The notes under the pieces were generated by a model, which saw nothing but the letters and a program-made list of their open reading frames with translations, did no database searches and was not told the origin of the DNA. A DNA stretch of 64,000 nt. Source: Paucimonas lemoignei. GTDB taxonomy: Bacteria; Pseudomonadota; Gammaproteobacteria; Burkholderiales; Burkholderiaceae_D. The stretch covers positions 62,001 through 126,000 of the forward strand of contig NZ_SLZQ01000002.1 of assembly GCF_004342585.1 (NCBI RefSeq), read 5' to 3'. Shown here piece by piece: positions 54,039 to 62,749 of the stretch. The position numbers and the translations under genes are program-made. Numbering within the stretch: position 1 is the first letter of the stretch; every line of letters begins with the position of its first letter.

Positions 54039-56618
54039 ATGGCGAACGCAATGAAGAAGTCCGCGACCAAGACCTCCGCGAAATCCTCTACCAAGGCTGT
54101 AAAGAGCACGAAGCCGACGGCAGCCAAGAGCGCCGCCAAGCCGGCCAAGGCACCTGCACCAGCCAAGGCGGCCACTACAGCCAAGAGCAAAACGACAACT
54201 GCGGAAAAAAGCCTGAAATCAACTGTGAAAAGCCCGGTCAAATCCTTGACGAAAGCCGCCTCGACCCAATCTAAGGTAACGTCGAAAGCAGCGCCGAAAA
54301 CCGCCGCTGCCAAACCAACATCCACCAGCGCTGCCAAGACAGCGCCGGTTACAGCGAAAGCACCCGTGACCAAGAAAACCGAAGCGAAAACTACAGGTAA
54401 GGCCAGCAAGGCCGCCAAGTCAGCAGAAGTCAAGGCCGCAGAAGCCAAGGCGACTGTTCTGGCCACGGCTGCTTCGCCGGTCAGTCAGACTACCGATGCC
54501 GAAGCATTGGCGGCAATCGATACTTCCGGCTACGTTTTGCCGGGCGTGAAAGTGCCCGGCCGCCGTGGCCGCAAACCCAAGGACTTCCAGCCGGAGAACG
54601 ATGAAGTCGCCGCGCTCAACGCCGTCGAACGCGCAGAGCTGAAGGCTGCTGATAAAGCTCGCGCCAAGGATCGCAAGGCCAAGGAAAAAGCCTTCCTGAA
54701 AGACGCCTTCTCGTCCGATGCCGAGGCTTCCGAGGAAGAACTCGAGCGCCGCCGCCAGAAGCTCAAGACCCTGATCAAGCTGGGCAAGGACCGCGGCTTC
54801 CTGACATACGCCGAGATCAACGATCACCTGCCGGACAATATCGTCGACCCGGAAGCGATCGAGGGCATCATCGGCACCTTCAACGACATGGGCATTGCCG
54901 TCTATGAGCAAGCCCCGGATGCCGAAACTTTGCTGCTGTCCGACGCCGTCGCCAACGTCACCTCCGACGAGGATACCGACGCGGCTGCCGAAGCTGCGCT
55001 GTCGACAGTGGATTCCGACTTTGGCCGCACCACCGATCCGGTGCGCATGTACATGCGTGAAATGGGCTCGGTCGAACTGCTGACTCGTGAAGGCGAAATC
55101 GAAATCGCCAAGCGCATTGAAGAAGGCCTGAAGGACATGATCCAGGCGATCTCCGCCTGCCCCACCACCATCGCCGAGATTCTTGCCGCTGCCGAGCGCA
55201 TCGAATCCGAGGAAATCAAGGTGGACGAAATCGTCGACGGCATGGTCGACCCGAACGCTTCGGAAGACGTTGCGCCGACCGCTACGGCTGCGGCTGCCTC
55301 CGATGATGAAGATGAGGAAGACGAGGACGAAGAGGAAGAAGAGGAAGAAGAAGAGGAAGCTTCCGCCAGCGGTGGCGCCGCAGGTTTCTCGGCAGAGCAG
55401 CTCGAGCAACTGAAGCGCGACGCCCTGGCCAAATTCCACGACATCGCATCGCAGTTCGACAAGATGCGCAAGGCCTTCGAAAAGGAAGGCTACAACTCCA
55501 AGCCCTACGTCAAGGCGCAGGAAACCATCTCCAACGAATTGCTGGGCATCCGTTTCACCGCCAAGTTCGTCGAAAAGCTGTGCGACACGCTGCGCGGCCA
55601 GGTCGATGAAGTGCGCCATATCGAAAAACAAATCCTCGATGTGGCCGTGAACCGCTGCGGCATGCCGCGCGCCCACTTCATCAAGGTCTTCCCGGGCAAT
55701 GAAACCAATCTCGACTGGATCGATGGCGAAGTCGCCGCCGGCCATGACTACAGCGCTGTGCTGGGTCGTAACGTCCCGACCATCAAGGAATTGCAGCAAA
55801 AGCTGATCGACTTGCAAGCGCGCGTCGTGTTGCCGCTGCCGGATCTGCGTGTCATCAACAAGAAGATGTCGGCCGGCGAAATGAAAGCCCGCAAGGCCAA
55901 GCGCGAAATGACCGAGGCTAACCTGCGTCTGGTGATTTCGATCGCGAAGAAGTACACGAACCGTGGCCTGCAATTCCTCGACCTGATCCAGGAAGGCAAT
56001 ATCGGCTTGATGAAGGCGGTGGACAAGTTCGAATACCGCCGCGGTTATAAATTCTCGACCTATGCGACATGGTGGATTCGCCAGGCGATCACACGTTCCA
56101 TCGCCGACCAGGCGCGCACCATCCGTATCCCGGTGCACATGATCGAGACTATCAACAAGATGAACCGCATCTCGCGTCAGATTTTGCAGGAAACCGGCGC
56201 CGAGCCGGATCCGGCAACACTGGCCCTGAAGATGGAAATGCCGGAAGATAAGATCCGCAAGATCATGAAGATCGCCAAGGAACCGATTTCGATGGAAACA
56301 CCGATCGGCGACGATGACGATTCTCACTTGGGAGATTTCATCGAGGATAACAATACGCTGGCACCAAGCGACGCCGCGCTGCACGCCTCCATGCGCGGTG
56401 TGGTCAAGGATGTGCTGGATTCGCTTACACCACGCGAAGCCAAGGTGCTGCGCATGCGCTTCGGTATCGAAATGTCGACCGACCATACGCTGGAAGAAGT
56501 CGGCAAGCAGTTCGACGTCACCCGCGAGCGTATCCGCCAGATAGAAGCCAAGGCGCTGCGCAAGTTGCGCCATCCTTCACGTTCCGATAAGCTCAAGAGC
56601 TTCCTGGAAGGTAGTTAA
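54039..56618 (+). CDS. rpoD: RNA polymerase primary sigma factor RpoD
   Basis: 859 aa, longer than the 613-aa E. coli protein. Residues 1 to about 135 are a Lys/Ala/Thr/Ser/Pro-rich, histone H1-like extension; region 1.1 follows ([20 protein letters not shown]). An acidic run (Glu/Asp, coded at about 55300-55365) interrupts the non-conserved region. Regions 2-4 are intact: [20 protein letters not shown] in 2.4, [12 protein letters not shown] in 3, and [20 protein letters not shown] in 4.2. The ATG at 54039 is preferred to a weaker codon five residues upstream. Confidence 0.96.
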   Translation: MANAMKKSATKTSAKSSTKAVKSTKPTAAKSAAKPAKAPAPAKAATTAKSKTTTAEKSLKSTVKSPVKSLTKAASTQSKVTSKAAPKTAAAKPTSTSAAKTAPVTAKAPVTKKTEAKTTGKASKAAKSAEVKAAEAKATVLATAASPVSQTTDAEALAAIDTSGYVLPGVKVPGRRGRKPKDFQPENDEVAALNAVERAELKAADKARAKDRKAKEKAFLKDAFSSDAEASEEELERRRQKLKTLIKLGKDRGFLTYAEINDHLPDNIVDPEAIEGIIGTFNDMGIAVYEQAPDAETLLLSDAVANVTSDEDTDAAAEAALSTVDSDFGRTTDPVRMYMREMGSVELLTREGEIEIAKRIEEGLKDMIQAISACPTTIAEILAAAERIESEEIKVDEIVDGMVDPNASEDVAPTATAAAASDDEDEEDEDEEEEEEEEEEASASGGAAGFSAEQLEQLKRDALAKFHDIASQFDKMRKAFEKEGYNSKPYVKAQETISNELLGIRFTAKFVEKLCDTLRGQVDEVRHIEKQILDVAVNRCGMPRAHFIKVFPGNETNLDWIDGEVAAGHDYSAVLGRNVPTIKELQQKLIDLQARVVLPLPDLRVINKKMSAGEMKARKAKREMTEANLRLVISIAKKYTNRGLQFLDLIQEGNIGLMKAVDKFEYRRGYKFSTYATWWIRQAITRSIADQARTIRIPVHMIETINKMNRISRQILQETGAEPDPATLALKMEMPEDKIRKIMKIAKEPISMETPIGDDDDSHLGDFIEDNNTLAPSDAALHASMRGVVKDVLDSLTPREAKVLRMRFGIEMSTDHTLEEVGKQFDVTRERIRQIEAKALRKLRHPSRSDKLKSFLEGS

Positions 56619-56646
56619 GCTAGCAGGCTGGTAGTACAAGTTTAAC

Positions 56647-56725
<79 letters not shown>

Positions 56726-56736
56726 ATAAACACAGA

Positions 56737-56763
56737 GGGTTACGCTAAGGCGTAGCCCTTTTT
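56737..56763 (+). terminator. Terminator of the tRNA-Ile2 transcript
   Basis: 9-bp stem GGGTTACGC/GCGTAGCCC (one G-U) with TAAG loop, followed by TTTTT. Confidence 0.9.
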
Positions 56764-56899
56764 GTTTATGCGGGGTGCAGAGACAGTGTCTACTCACTTT
56801 GACCTGTGTCTTCCCCCTCTAGATACCTTCAGTATCCCTACTCATTTCTCACTTTTGCGCCATTTTTGCGCCATTGGGTCTTCAACATGGAGATAACAA

Positions 56900-57886
56900 G
56901 TGGCACAAATTCGGAAGCGAGGACCCTCACAATACCAAGCTCGTGTACGCCTACAAGGCTATCCTGAGCAGACCAAAACATTTCAGTCTAGGCAAGACGC
57001 AATTTTGTGGGCTAACGAGAAAGAGCGGTTGGTTCTACAAGGACTTGCGTCAGCAATGCGCAAGGCTGACAAGGTCTCTCTGCATGACGCGTTGGAACGG
57101 TACGCAAGCGAGGTAACCCCTTCAAAGAAGGGACGACAACAAGAGATGTCTAGGTTACGGCGATGGCAAAAGAATCCTTTATCCGCCCAGCCACTGTCTC
57201 AAATTCGCGGAGCTGATCTGGCACTCTACCGTGATTCGAGACTAGAAGAGGGAGTAGGGTCGAATACCGTACGTTTGGATTTGGCGTTGATCTCGCACTT
57301 ATACGAGGTCGCTCGTAAGGACTGGGGGTATGAAACACTTTTCAATCCAGTGAAGGCAATGCGTAAGCCAAAGCTCCCGAGAGGACGTGATAGACGGCTT
57401 CTTGCTGGAGAGGAGGAACTCCTGCTGGGCTACTGCGACAAGACAGGAAATGTGCTGCTCAAGGCCATCGTTATTCTCGCAATCGAAACGGCAATGAGGC
57501 GTGGTGAACTGGCTAATCTGACATGGAACGACATCAACCTAGATACCAGAATGGCCTACCTTCATGATACGAAGAATGGAGAATCCAGGATCGTTCCTTT
57601 GTCTACTAGAGCAGCATCAGCCATCCAGTACATCCCCCGCACATCGAGCGACTTCTTAGTGAGCCTACATAGGGATAATGTTAGTGCAGCTTTCGCAAAG
57701 GCATGTAACGCATGTGGTATCAAAGGACTACGCCTGCATGACCTGAGGCATGAGGCAACCTCGCGTCTTTTTGAGAAAGGACTGAACATGATGGAAGTAT
57801 CGACTATTACCGGACATAAGAGTCTTTCGATGCTGAGGCGATACACTCATTTGCGACCTGCTGACCTTTTGAACAGGTTGGGATAG
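56900..57886 (+). CDS. Tyrosine integrase of the genomic island
   Basis: 328 aa phage-type integrase. Catalytic Arg in ETAMRRGELANLTW, Lys near NGESRIVPL, HxxR in LHDLRHEATSRLFEKGLNM, His in TGHKSLSMLRRYTHL with the Tyr nucleophile. The short N-terminus (RKRGPSQYQARVRLQGYP) is typical of tRNA-targeting island integrases. It reads away from the adjacent tRNA. Its codon use is less GC-rich than that of the core genes before it. The start at 56900 is set by similarity of the N-terminal residues to this class. Confidence 0.93.
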   Translation: MAQIRKRGPSQYQARVRLQGYPEQTKTFQSRQDAILWANEKERLVLQGLASAMRKADKVSLHDALERYASEVTPSKKGRQQEMSRLRRWQKNPLSAQPLSQIRGADLALYRDSRLEEGVGSNTVRLDLALISHLYEVARKDWGYETLFNPVKAMRKPKLPRGRDRRLLAGEEELLLGYCDKTGNVLLKAIVILAIETAMRRGELANLTWNDINLDTRMAYLHDTKNGESRIVPLSTRAASAIQYIPRTSSDFLVSLHRDNVSAAFAKACNACGIKGLRLHDLRHEATSRLFEKGLNMMEVSTITGHKSLSMLRRYTHLRPADLLNRLG

Positions 57887-58459
57887 AGGTGAGTGCTGGA
57901 AGCCCTTGGCTTGCTTTTTGAGCGACATCACTAGGTACTTGGCTGATGCAGCACCATCCTCGCCAAGATGCTCTCTCGCTTTGGTGTGCCTGCCAGAGAA
58001 CTGGAATAACGGACCAAGAAGAGATGATCCAGCGAGGATTCCTGTCTTTTCTAGGGTTTTCACGTTGCGGCGAACATTGGCAGGTCGTTGCTCGTTGAGT
58101 CGCGCATACCATACGACCAGTTTGTCCATTCCGGGAGTTACACCTCGCCGGTGGTTCCTAAATGAGAGGACGAACAAAGCAAAATGACGGACTTCCTCCC
58201 TCAGAGTATTGAGAACAGCTTGTCGTCTCAGAGCGTTCTCGCTCAAATACACGACGGGCCATACTTCAGGATTGTTCCTCAGAGTCTTTGCGGGAATGAC
58301 TTCACCTGTCCTCATGTCGACATACTCAGTCACAACAGGTGACGGATACCGACTTACTTCCTTCCCATTGATCGTAATAGGAGGATCGACGCGTCGTCGT
58401 TCATAGGCGACTGAAGCAACTCGATAGACAGGCGTTTCGTCTTGCTCTTGATAGTACAT
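57728..58459 (-). CDS. Island hypothetical protein overlapping integrase 3' end
   Basis: 243 aa, no recognised domain. The first 180 residues look coding, e.g. PPITINGKEVSRYPSPVVTE, LREEVRHFALFVLSFRNHRR and KLVVWYARLNEQRPANVRR. The last 50 or so are antisense to the integrase gene and probably unconstrained. Similar unannotated proteins beside tRNA-targeting integrases are familiar to me from Burkholderiales islands, but I cannot confirm the family. Convergent with the integrase. Confidence 0.55.
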   Translation of the reverse strand: MYYQEQDETPVYRVASVAYERRRVDPPITINGKEVSRYPSPVVTEYVDMRTGEVIPAKTLRNNPEVWPVVYLSENALRRQAVLNTLREEVRHFALFVLSFRNHRRGVTPGMDKLVVWYARLNEQRPANVRRNVKTLEKTGILAGSSLLGPLFQFSGRHTKAREHLGEDGAASAKYLVMSLKKQAKGFQHSPLSQPVQKVSRSQMSVSPQHRKTLMSGNSRYFHHVQSFLKKTRGCLMPQVMQA

Positions 58460-58941
58460 AATGGGGATTCCATAAGTGATTGATTTATTTGGATTATGTG
58501 GTCAAAAAAATGAGCAGCTTGCTCAGATTTGAATCGGTCTTCACAAAGTAAAATGCTCGGTGTCTTGATGATGTGCAGCGGCACCACTGGAGGGGATAGC
58601 GGTCGCGTGGACTTTCTGTAATGTGCTGAGTCGATGCTTGCAAATACTGATAACCAAAGACAGGCACCGCGTAATTGTGCAAACGATGAAGGTACTTCCT
58701 GCGCTTTGGGATTGAGTCGCCGGGTCCATCTCGAAACGAAGCTCGACTTATCGTTCCTAAATGTGTGGAGTAATTACACAGCGTCGATAAAAAGACTATT
58801 GAACAGTAATTGGCTTAGTCGACATGTAGTTTGGATTGCTCTACCTAAGGTGGGTAGTAATTGCAGGATCACTGTCCGTGTGGAGATGAAATAAAAAAGG
58901 CCACCTCAAAGTGGCCCCAAGTGTTTCGACTATTTTATGTG
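58460..58941. other. Intergenic stretch of the island, no gene supported
   Basis: 482 bp holding only short overlapping frames on both strands without recognisable features, plus the terminator at 58893-58916. It should hold the promoter of the 57728-58459 gene. Confidence 0.5.
58893..58916 (-). terminator. Terminator of the small winged-helix/79-aa gene pair
   Basis: Perfect 6-bp stem GGCCAC/GTGGCC with a 6-nt loop; on the minus strand followed by TTTTTT (58893-58898). It lies 25 bp after the stop of the 79-aa gene. Confidence 0.88.
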
Positions 58942-59181
58942 TCAAAGATAGTCGTCGATCTTGTAGATCACGCCACCCTGTTCCCAGATTGGGTCGGTCA
59001 CAATGCCTGCAGCTGTAAAGAAGGCCTTGAGTTCCTCCAGTTCATGTTGGATCGCAGCGAACCTCTCTGTGTATGCAATCTGGATGGGCTTACCGTCCCA
59101 TGTCGCACCATTGCGAACTGCTGCCGGGACCAGCACATAGTCCCCTGGACCGTCCCATTCAACCTCGAAGTCAATGTTCAT
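58942..59181 (-). CDS. Small hypothetical protein (79 aa)
   Basis: Acidic, no signal peptide or membrane segment; includes GPGDYVLVPAAVRNGATWDG and IQHELEELKAFFTAAGIVTD. Its ATG overlaps the stop of the upstream gene by one base (TAATG), and a terminator follows, so it is a genuine second gene of a two-gene operon. Function unknown. Confidence 0.65.
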   Translation of the reverse strand: MNIDFEVEWDGPGDYVLVPAAVRNGATWDGKPIQIAYTERFAAIQHELEELKAFFTAAGIVTDPIWEQGGVIYKIDDYL

Positions 59182-59579
59182 TAGCGTCCTACGTGAAGTG
59201 CCAGCTTCGTTACAAGGGCCAGTCCATTTGGAGTGAGATGGCAGGTCTTCTTCCTACCATCTTCAGGATTGGGCTTGAGTTCTACAAGGTTCAGACCCGG
59301 CTTGCCTGTGCGGTGTACCTGTCCGAGAGCTTGGAGGTTGCGCGTGATCGACGCGGTGGTTTGGTCTGTCAGGTTCGCTGCTTCGATGACACCAAGGCCT
59401 TCACGTAAGGCCACGGTAATCAGGGTCGCAGCTTGCTGAAGCGGCATGTCAGGGTCTAATCTCCTCAACTCCTCGAATACACACCAAATGCGATGGGCTG
59501 CCTGTTTAATCTCTCGGTTGTGTTCACAAGCATTGACATGAGGTGAGCTGTTCTCGGTTATTTGTATAGGCGATCCCAT
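59181..59579 (-). CDS. Probable winged-helix DNA-binding protein
   Basis: 132 aa. A central helix-turn-helix-like stretch (VIEAANLTDQTTASITRNLQ) and a wing-like segment (LVELKPNPEDGRKKTCHLTP) that ends ALVTKLALHVGR give a MarR-like pattern. It is likely a regulator or plasmid/phage control protein of the island. First gene of the pair with the 79-aa protein; 42 bp separate it from the serine recombinase stop upstream, so all three may be one transcript. Confidence 0.65.
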   Translation of the reverse strand: MGSPIQITENSSPHVNACEHNREIKQAAHRIWCVFEELRRLDPDMPLQQAATLITVALREGLGVIEAANLTDQTTASITRNLQALGQVHRTGKPGLNLVELKPNPEDGRKKTCHLTPNGLALVTKLALHVGR

Positions 59580-59621
59580 TGTTCATTTTGCATACTGATT
59601 GAACTGGAATAATCGCATAAA

Positions 59622-60266
59622 TTATTTCCTTGGTGTAATGCTTGCGACATCGTTGCGAGCCTTGATCCGATGGGAGAGTCGGGATAGCGTCGATCTAGAA
59701 CAGCCACTAGCAGCGATAATGTGGTTCCAACTGTCGCCCCTACGAAGCATCTCCATGATAGCTTCATTGCGTTCAGTATCCTCTTTTCGTCCTTTGTAGC
59801 CACCCTCGGCTTTGAGCTTTGCGATGCCTTGTTGCTGCCGCCTGCGTCGGTCCGTGTAGTCCTTTCTTGCGATCGCTGCCAGCATGTCGAGCATCATCCC
59901 ATTCAAGGCCTCCATCATCCGCGAAGTCATCTCGTCAGTCGTGTTGGTCATCATCCAAGACGTAGGAAGGTCGAGGGCGACCACACGGACCCTACGTGAT
60001 TGAAGTTCGGCCTTGAGCTTGTCCCAATCCTCGGCATTTAGACGGGACAGACGATCTACCTGCTCGATTAGCAGGATGTCTCCTGCATGGCAATCTGAAA
60101 GCAGGCGAAACAACTCTGGACGCTGAAGGCTTGCTCCTGATTCGTTTTCGACATAGAAGGCAGCGATCCGCAGGCCCCGTTCGTTGGCAAATGATTCAAG
60201 GTCAGCCTTGGCTCGGCTAGCGTTTTGTTCTGCGGTAGAGGCTCTGAGATAGGCACGGACAAACAT
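59622..60266 (-). CDS. Serine recombinase (resolvase/invertase family)
   Basis: 214 aa. The catalytic Ser is residue 10 in VRAYLRASTAEQ; LIEQVDRLSRLNAEDWDKL is the conserved DRLSR region; the C-terminal helix-turn-helix reads SWNHIIAASGCSRSTLSRL. Size and domain order fit resolvases or invertases and not large integrases. Repeats suited to a recombination site lie just upstream (60281-60376). Confidence 0.93.
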   Translation of the reverse strand: MFVRAYLRASTAEQNASRAKADLESFANERGLRIAAFYVENESGASLQRPELFRLLSDCHAGDILLIEQVDRLSRLNAEDWDKLKAELQSRRVRVVALDLPTSWMMTNTTDEMTSRMMEALNGMMLDMLAAIARKDYTDRRRRQQQGIAKLKAEGGYKGRKEDTERNEAIMEMLRRGDSWNHIIAASGCSRSTLSRLSHRIKARNDVASITPRK

Positions 60267-60280
60267 TGCGAAATCCTACT

Positions 60281-60376
60281 GGTTCGTTTTGGATGGTTCG
60301 CATTATGTCGGTACGATTTGGGTTAGTCAAGGTGCTATACCGAACCAGCCAGCGAAGTTACTTAATTGGTTCGCAT
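60281..60376. repeat. GGTTCG repeats upstream of the serine recombinase
   Basis: GGTTCG occurs at 60281, 60295 and 60368 with an inverted CGAACC at 60341. The 10-mer TGGTTCGCAT is exactly repeated at 60294-60303 and 60367-60376. Position between the recombinase and the divergent HNH gene suggests a res-like site or operator. Confidence 0.5.
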
Positions 60377-60487
60377 ACGGTGTACCCATTTGAAACCAAC
60401 TACTTTCTACCAATTCTGCACAGTTACCTTTTAGCCTTGCTCTCCTTATAATTGTCTATCTGCAATTTTTTCAATGGGCTAAGCCAA

Positions 60488-61552
60488 ATGACCCGTTTTA
60501 CCTTCCAGGTAGGAAAAGCATACAAGCGTAGTCAGATCAAAGAAGCCATTGGATTGGACCCTAATGCCAAGGGAGGACCTTGGGACACTGGATACGCTGA
60601 ACGGGATGGCGCGGACTTCATCTTCTGCAACATAGGTACTGCAGGGCGCACAGGCCACGACTACGATAACTACTTCGATGGTCCTGATCTTGTATGGCGT
60701 GGCAAGACTAACAGTCACCGAACTCAACCAACGATTCAAAGAATGACCGCACCAGGTGCAGAGGTTCATGTCTTCTGGCGTTCAGATGAGCGTGACCCGT
60801 TTACCTATGCAGGAATTGGGACAGCCGTTGAGGTTACCGACGAAAAACCAGTCAGAGTACGTTGGCAATTCAACGGCACATCCTCCAATAATCGCAAAGA
60901 TAACCGTAGCTTAGAACGACTCCCCTCCGAGGCACTAGATAAAGTCAGCGCGGAGCATGTCTGGAAAGCTGTGCAAATGCTTTTGGAAGGCTATGCCGAT
61001 CATCAGTTTGCTGCCTCCACCGACTATGATCTCGTTGCAGAAGATGGAGAAAGACTGCCACCAAAGGCAGTGTTCGGCGTCGCTGCTAAACTTGCACTTG
61101 GATTTGAGGTTTTACCAAAACACTTTACTGCAGGGGTGACTTCCACCTGTTTCAGAATACTGAAAGAGGCAGGCTATCCAATTGTCCCAAAGAACGAGCC
61201 GTTACCCGAAATACCGCCACCCTTTTCAACAGAAGACCAAGAATGGACAGAGGGAAAGCCGAAGTTGGTCACACATTTAGTAAAAGAGCGTGCTAGGGGG
61301 CTTTCGCAAGCAAAGCGGAGCCAGTTCAAACGCGAACACGGTAAGTTGTACTGTGAAAAATGTGGATTAGATCCGGTGGAAATATACGGCACCCCACATG
61401 CTGAAGCTTGTATAGAAGTTCACCATCATGAAGTACATGTCCGCGACATGGTCGAAAACCACCGCACTTTACTTGAATCGCTTCAGTGCCTTTGTGCTAA
61501 CTGTCATCGGCTTGTTCATAAACTTCTGCGAGAAGGAGTTATAGGTACTTGA
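60488..61552 (+). CDS. HNH endonuclease with DUF3427-like N-terminus
   Basis: 354 aa. The N-terminal third (TFQVGKAYKRSQIKEAIGLD; GHDYDNYFDGPDLVWRGKTN; VHVFWRSDERDPFTYAGIG) resembles the DUF3427/PUA-like domain. The middle part (DYDLVAEDGERLPPKAVFGV) recalls the head domain of ScoMcrA-like enzymes. The C-terminal HNH module has CEKCGL, EVHHHEVHV and CANCHRLVH, with both zinc CX2C pairs and the His intact. A modification-dependent (type IV) restriction enzyme is the likeliest role, by inference. The ATG at 60488 is preferred over a TTG 12 codons earlier. No methyltransferase partner is seen. Confidence 0.8.
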   Translation: MTRFTFQVGKAYKRSQIKEAIGLDPNAKGGPWDTGYAERDGADFIFCNIGTAGRTGHDYDNYFDGPDLVWRGKTNSHRTQPTIQRMTAPGAEVHVFWRSDERDPFTYAGIGTAVEVTDEKPVRVRWQFNGTSSNNRKDNRSLERLPSEALDKVSAEHVWKAVQMLLEGYADHQFAASTDYDLVAEDGERLPPKAVFGVAAKLALGFEVLPKHFTAGVTSTCFRILKEAGYPIVPKNEPLPEIPPPFSTEDQEWTEGKPKLVTHLVKERARGLSQAKRSQFKREHGKLYCEKCGLDPVEIYGTPHAEACIEVHHHEVHVRDMVENHRTLLESLQCLCANCHRLVHKLLREGVIGT

Positions 61553-61690
61553 TCCCAGGCAGTGGGGAGGGGGGAATTATCCCAGCTCAAACATTGAAAA
61601 GGGGTTTCAAAAAATTTTGCCCAAATTTTCACTAGGCATTTACTCGTTAGCAAAAAAGTACCAAATGTAGAAACATTTACCGCAAGTAAC

Positions 61691-61705
61691 GTTAGAATTG
61701 CTAAC
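61691..61705. promoter_or_regulatory. Inverted repeat GTTAG-N5-CTAAC upstream of the MazG cassette
   Basis: GTTAG (61691-61695) and CTAAC (61701-61705) flank AATTG, 52 bp before the MazG-like start. Related TAACGTTAG elements occur at about 61688 and 61794. A possible operator for the cassette. Confidence 0.4.
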
Positions 61706-61706
61706 T

Positions 61707-61760
61707 ATGAGTAAAATCAATGCGCTTGTAAAAAACAAGTGTAAAGGAGCTGCCGAATGA
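61707..61760 (+). CDS. Candidate 17-codon leader ORF coupled to the MazG-like gene
   Basis: MSKINALVKNKCKGAAE, stop TGA overlapping the MazG-like ATG (ATGA). No clear RBS of its own. The RBS of the next gene (AAAGGAG) lies inside it, and a 5-bp stem CTTGT/ACAAG (61725-61739) sits just before. It could be a regulatory leader peptide or chance. Confidence 0.3.
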   Translation: MSKINALVKNKCKGAAE

Positions 61761-62749
61761 AGAATAAAAGTCGTAAAGGCAAAGAAAGCACCCTAACGTT
61801 AGAAGAATATCAGGCTGCAGTTGAAAGAACCGATGAAAAGAAAAGAGCAATTATTTCGTTGCTCGGCCTTGTCGGTGAAATCGGTGATTTACACAGCACC
61901 TATAAAAAGGGCCTACTTCATAATCAGCATCCCGTCTTCAGGCGCGAGGTCGCCGAAGAATTGGGCGACATCCTTTGGTATGTTGCAAGTCTCGCAACAA
62001 GAAATAAGCTCTCCCTTGAAGACATAGCCAGAGCCAATCTGGTCAAGGCCGGGCAGCTTTTTGACACAGGACAGAAGACTGAATTTGACAGAGGCTACGA
62101 GGAAGATGAGCGTTTTCCCCGCAACTTTTCAGTCGTTTTTGAAGAAAAGAAGGTAGGCGACGCTGTTCAAGTGAAAATTTGCATCAATAACGTGTACGTC
62201 GGCAATGGACTTGACGACAATGCTCACGCTGATGACGGATACCGTTACCACGACGTATTCCATCTTGCTTACACCGCAATTTTGGGGTGGTCACCCGTAA
62301 TTCGGGCTCTCCTGAGGCGGAAGCGCAAGAGTGACGACGATATTGACCGAATCGAAGATGGAGCTAGAGCGATCTTTTTAGAGGAAGCTATTTCGGTCTT
62401 TGTATTCAATCAAGCAGCAGAGCGCAATTACTACCGGGACATAAATTCTATTGATACCGGGATGCTGAAAACAATCAAGAAGTTGAGTGCCAATTTAGAA
62501 GTAAAGCAATGCACTGCTAAACAATGGCAGGAAGCGATTTTTCAGGGCTACGCCATGTTTCATTTACTAAAAGAAAATGGCGGAGGGACTATTTCAGTAG
62601 ATCTAGATGCCCGCTCAATATCATATACGCCTAATAAAAAAACGAAATCAACAGGAGTGAGGAATGCTGGACGTACAGGAAGTAACGTGCCTCGAAGCGT
62701 GGCAAACCGGAGCCAGAAAAATAGTTCAAGGTCGCGGCGAAGCGTTTAA
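61757..62749 (+). CDS. MazG-type NTP pyrophosphohydrolase with extra C-terminal domain
   Basis: 330 aa. The MazG fold occupies about 15-105: metal ligands in LVGEIGDLHS (E41, D44) and EVAEELGDILWY (E68, D71). It is followed by an additional domain at about 120-300 with GYRYHDVFHLAYTAILGWSP and IDRIEDGARAIFLEEAISVF, rich in His/Asp/Glu and not part of minimal MazG. MazG enzymes cleave NTPs or dNTPs to monophosphates. The tail after about residue 300 is basic and overlaps the next gene by 86 bp. First gene of a cassette with the ThyA-like and uracil-DNA glycosylase genes. Confidence 0.82.
   Translation: MKNKSRKGKESTLTLEEYQAAVERTDEKKRAIISLLGLVGEIGDLHSTYKKGLLHNQHPVFRREVAEELGDILWYVASLATRNKLSLEDIARANLVKAGQLFDTGQKTEFDRGYEEDERFPRNFSVVFEEKKVGDAVQVKICINNVYVGNGLDDNAHADDGYRYHDVFHLAYTAILGWSPVIRALLRRKRKSDDDIDRIEDGARAIFLEEAISVFVFNQAAERNYYRDINSIDTGMLKTIKKLSANLEVKQCTAKQWQEAIFQGYAMFHLLKENGGGTISVDLDARSISYTPNKKTKSTGVRNAGRTGSNVPRSVANRSQKNSSRSRRSV

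Noticed and set aside
54420-56573. 717-codon minus-strand open frame
   Set aside because: It is antisense to rpoD, whose regions 1-4 are clearly conserved; the Phe/Val-rich runs arise from Lys/Glu codons.
58634-58894. 86-codon plus ORF in the island
   Set aside because: It has no RBS or domain and ends at the terminator of the opposite-strand operon.
60281-60376. GGTTCG repeats as relics of the tRNA attachment site
   Set aside because: The match to the T-arm is only the six bases GGTTCG; flanks do not match the tRNA 3' end.
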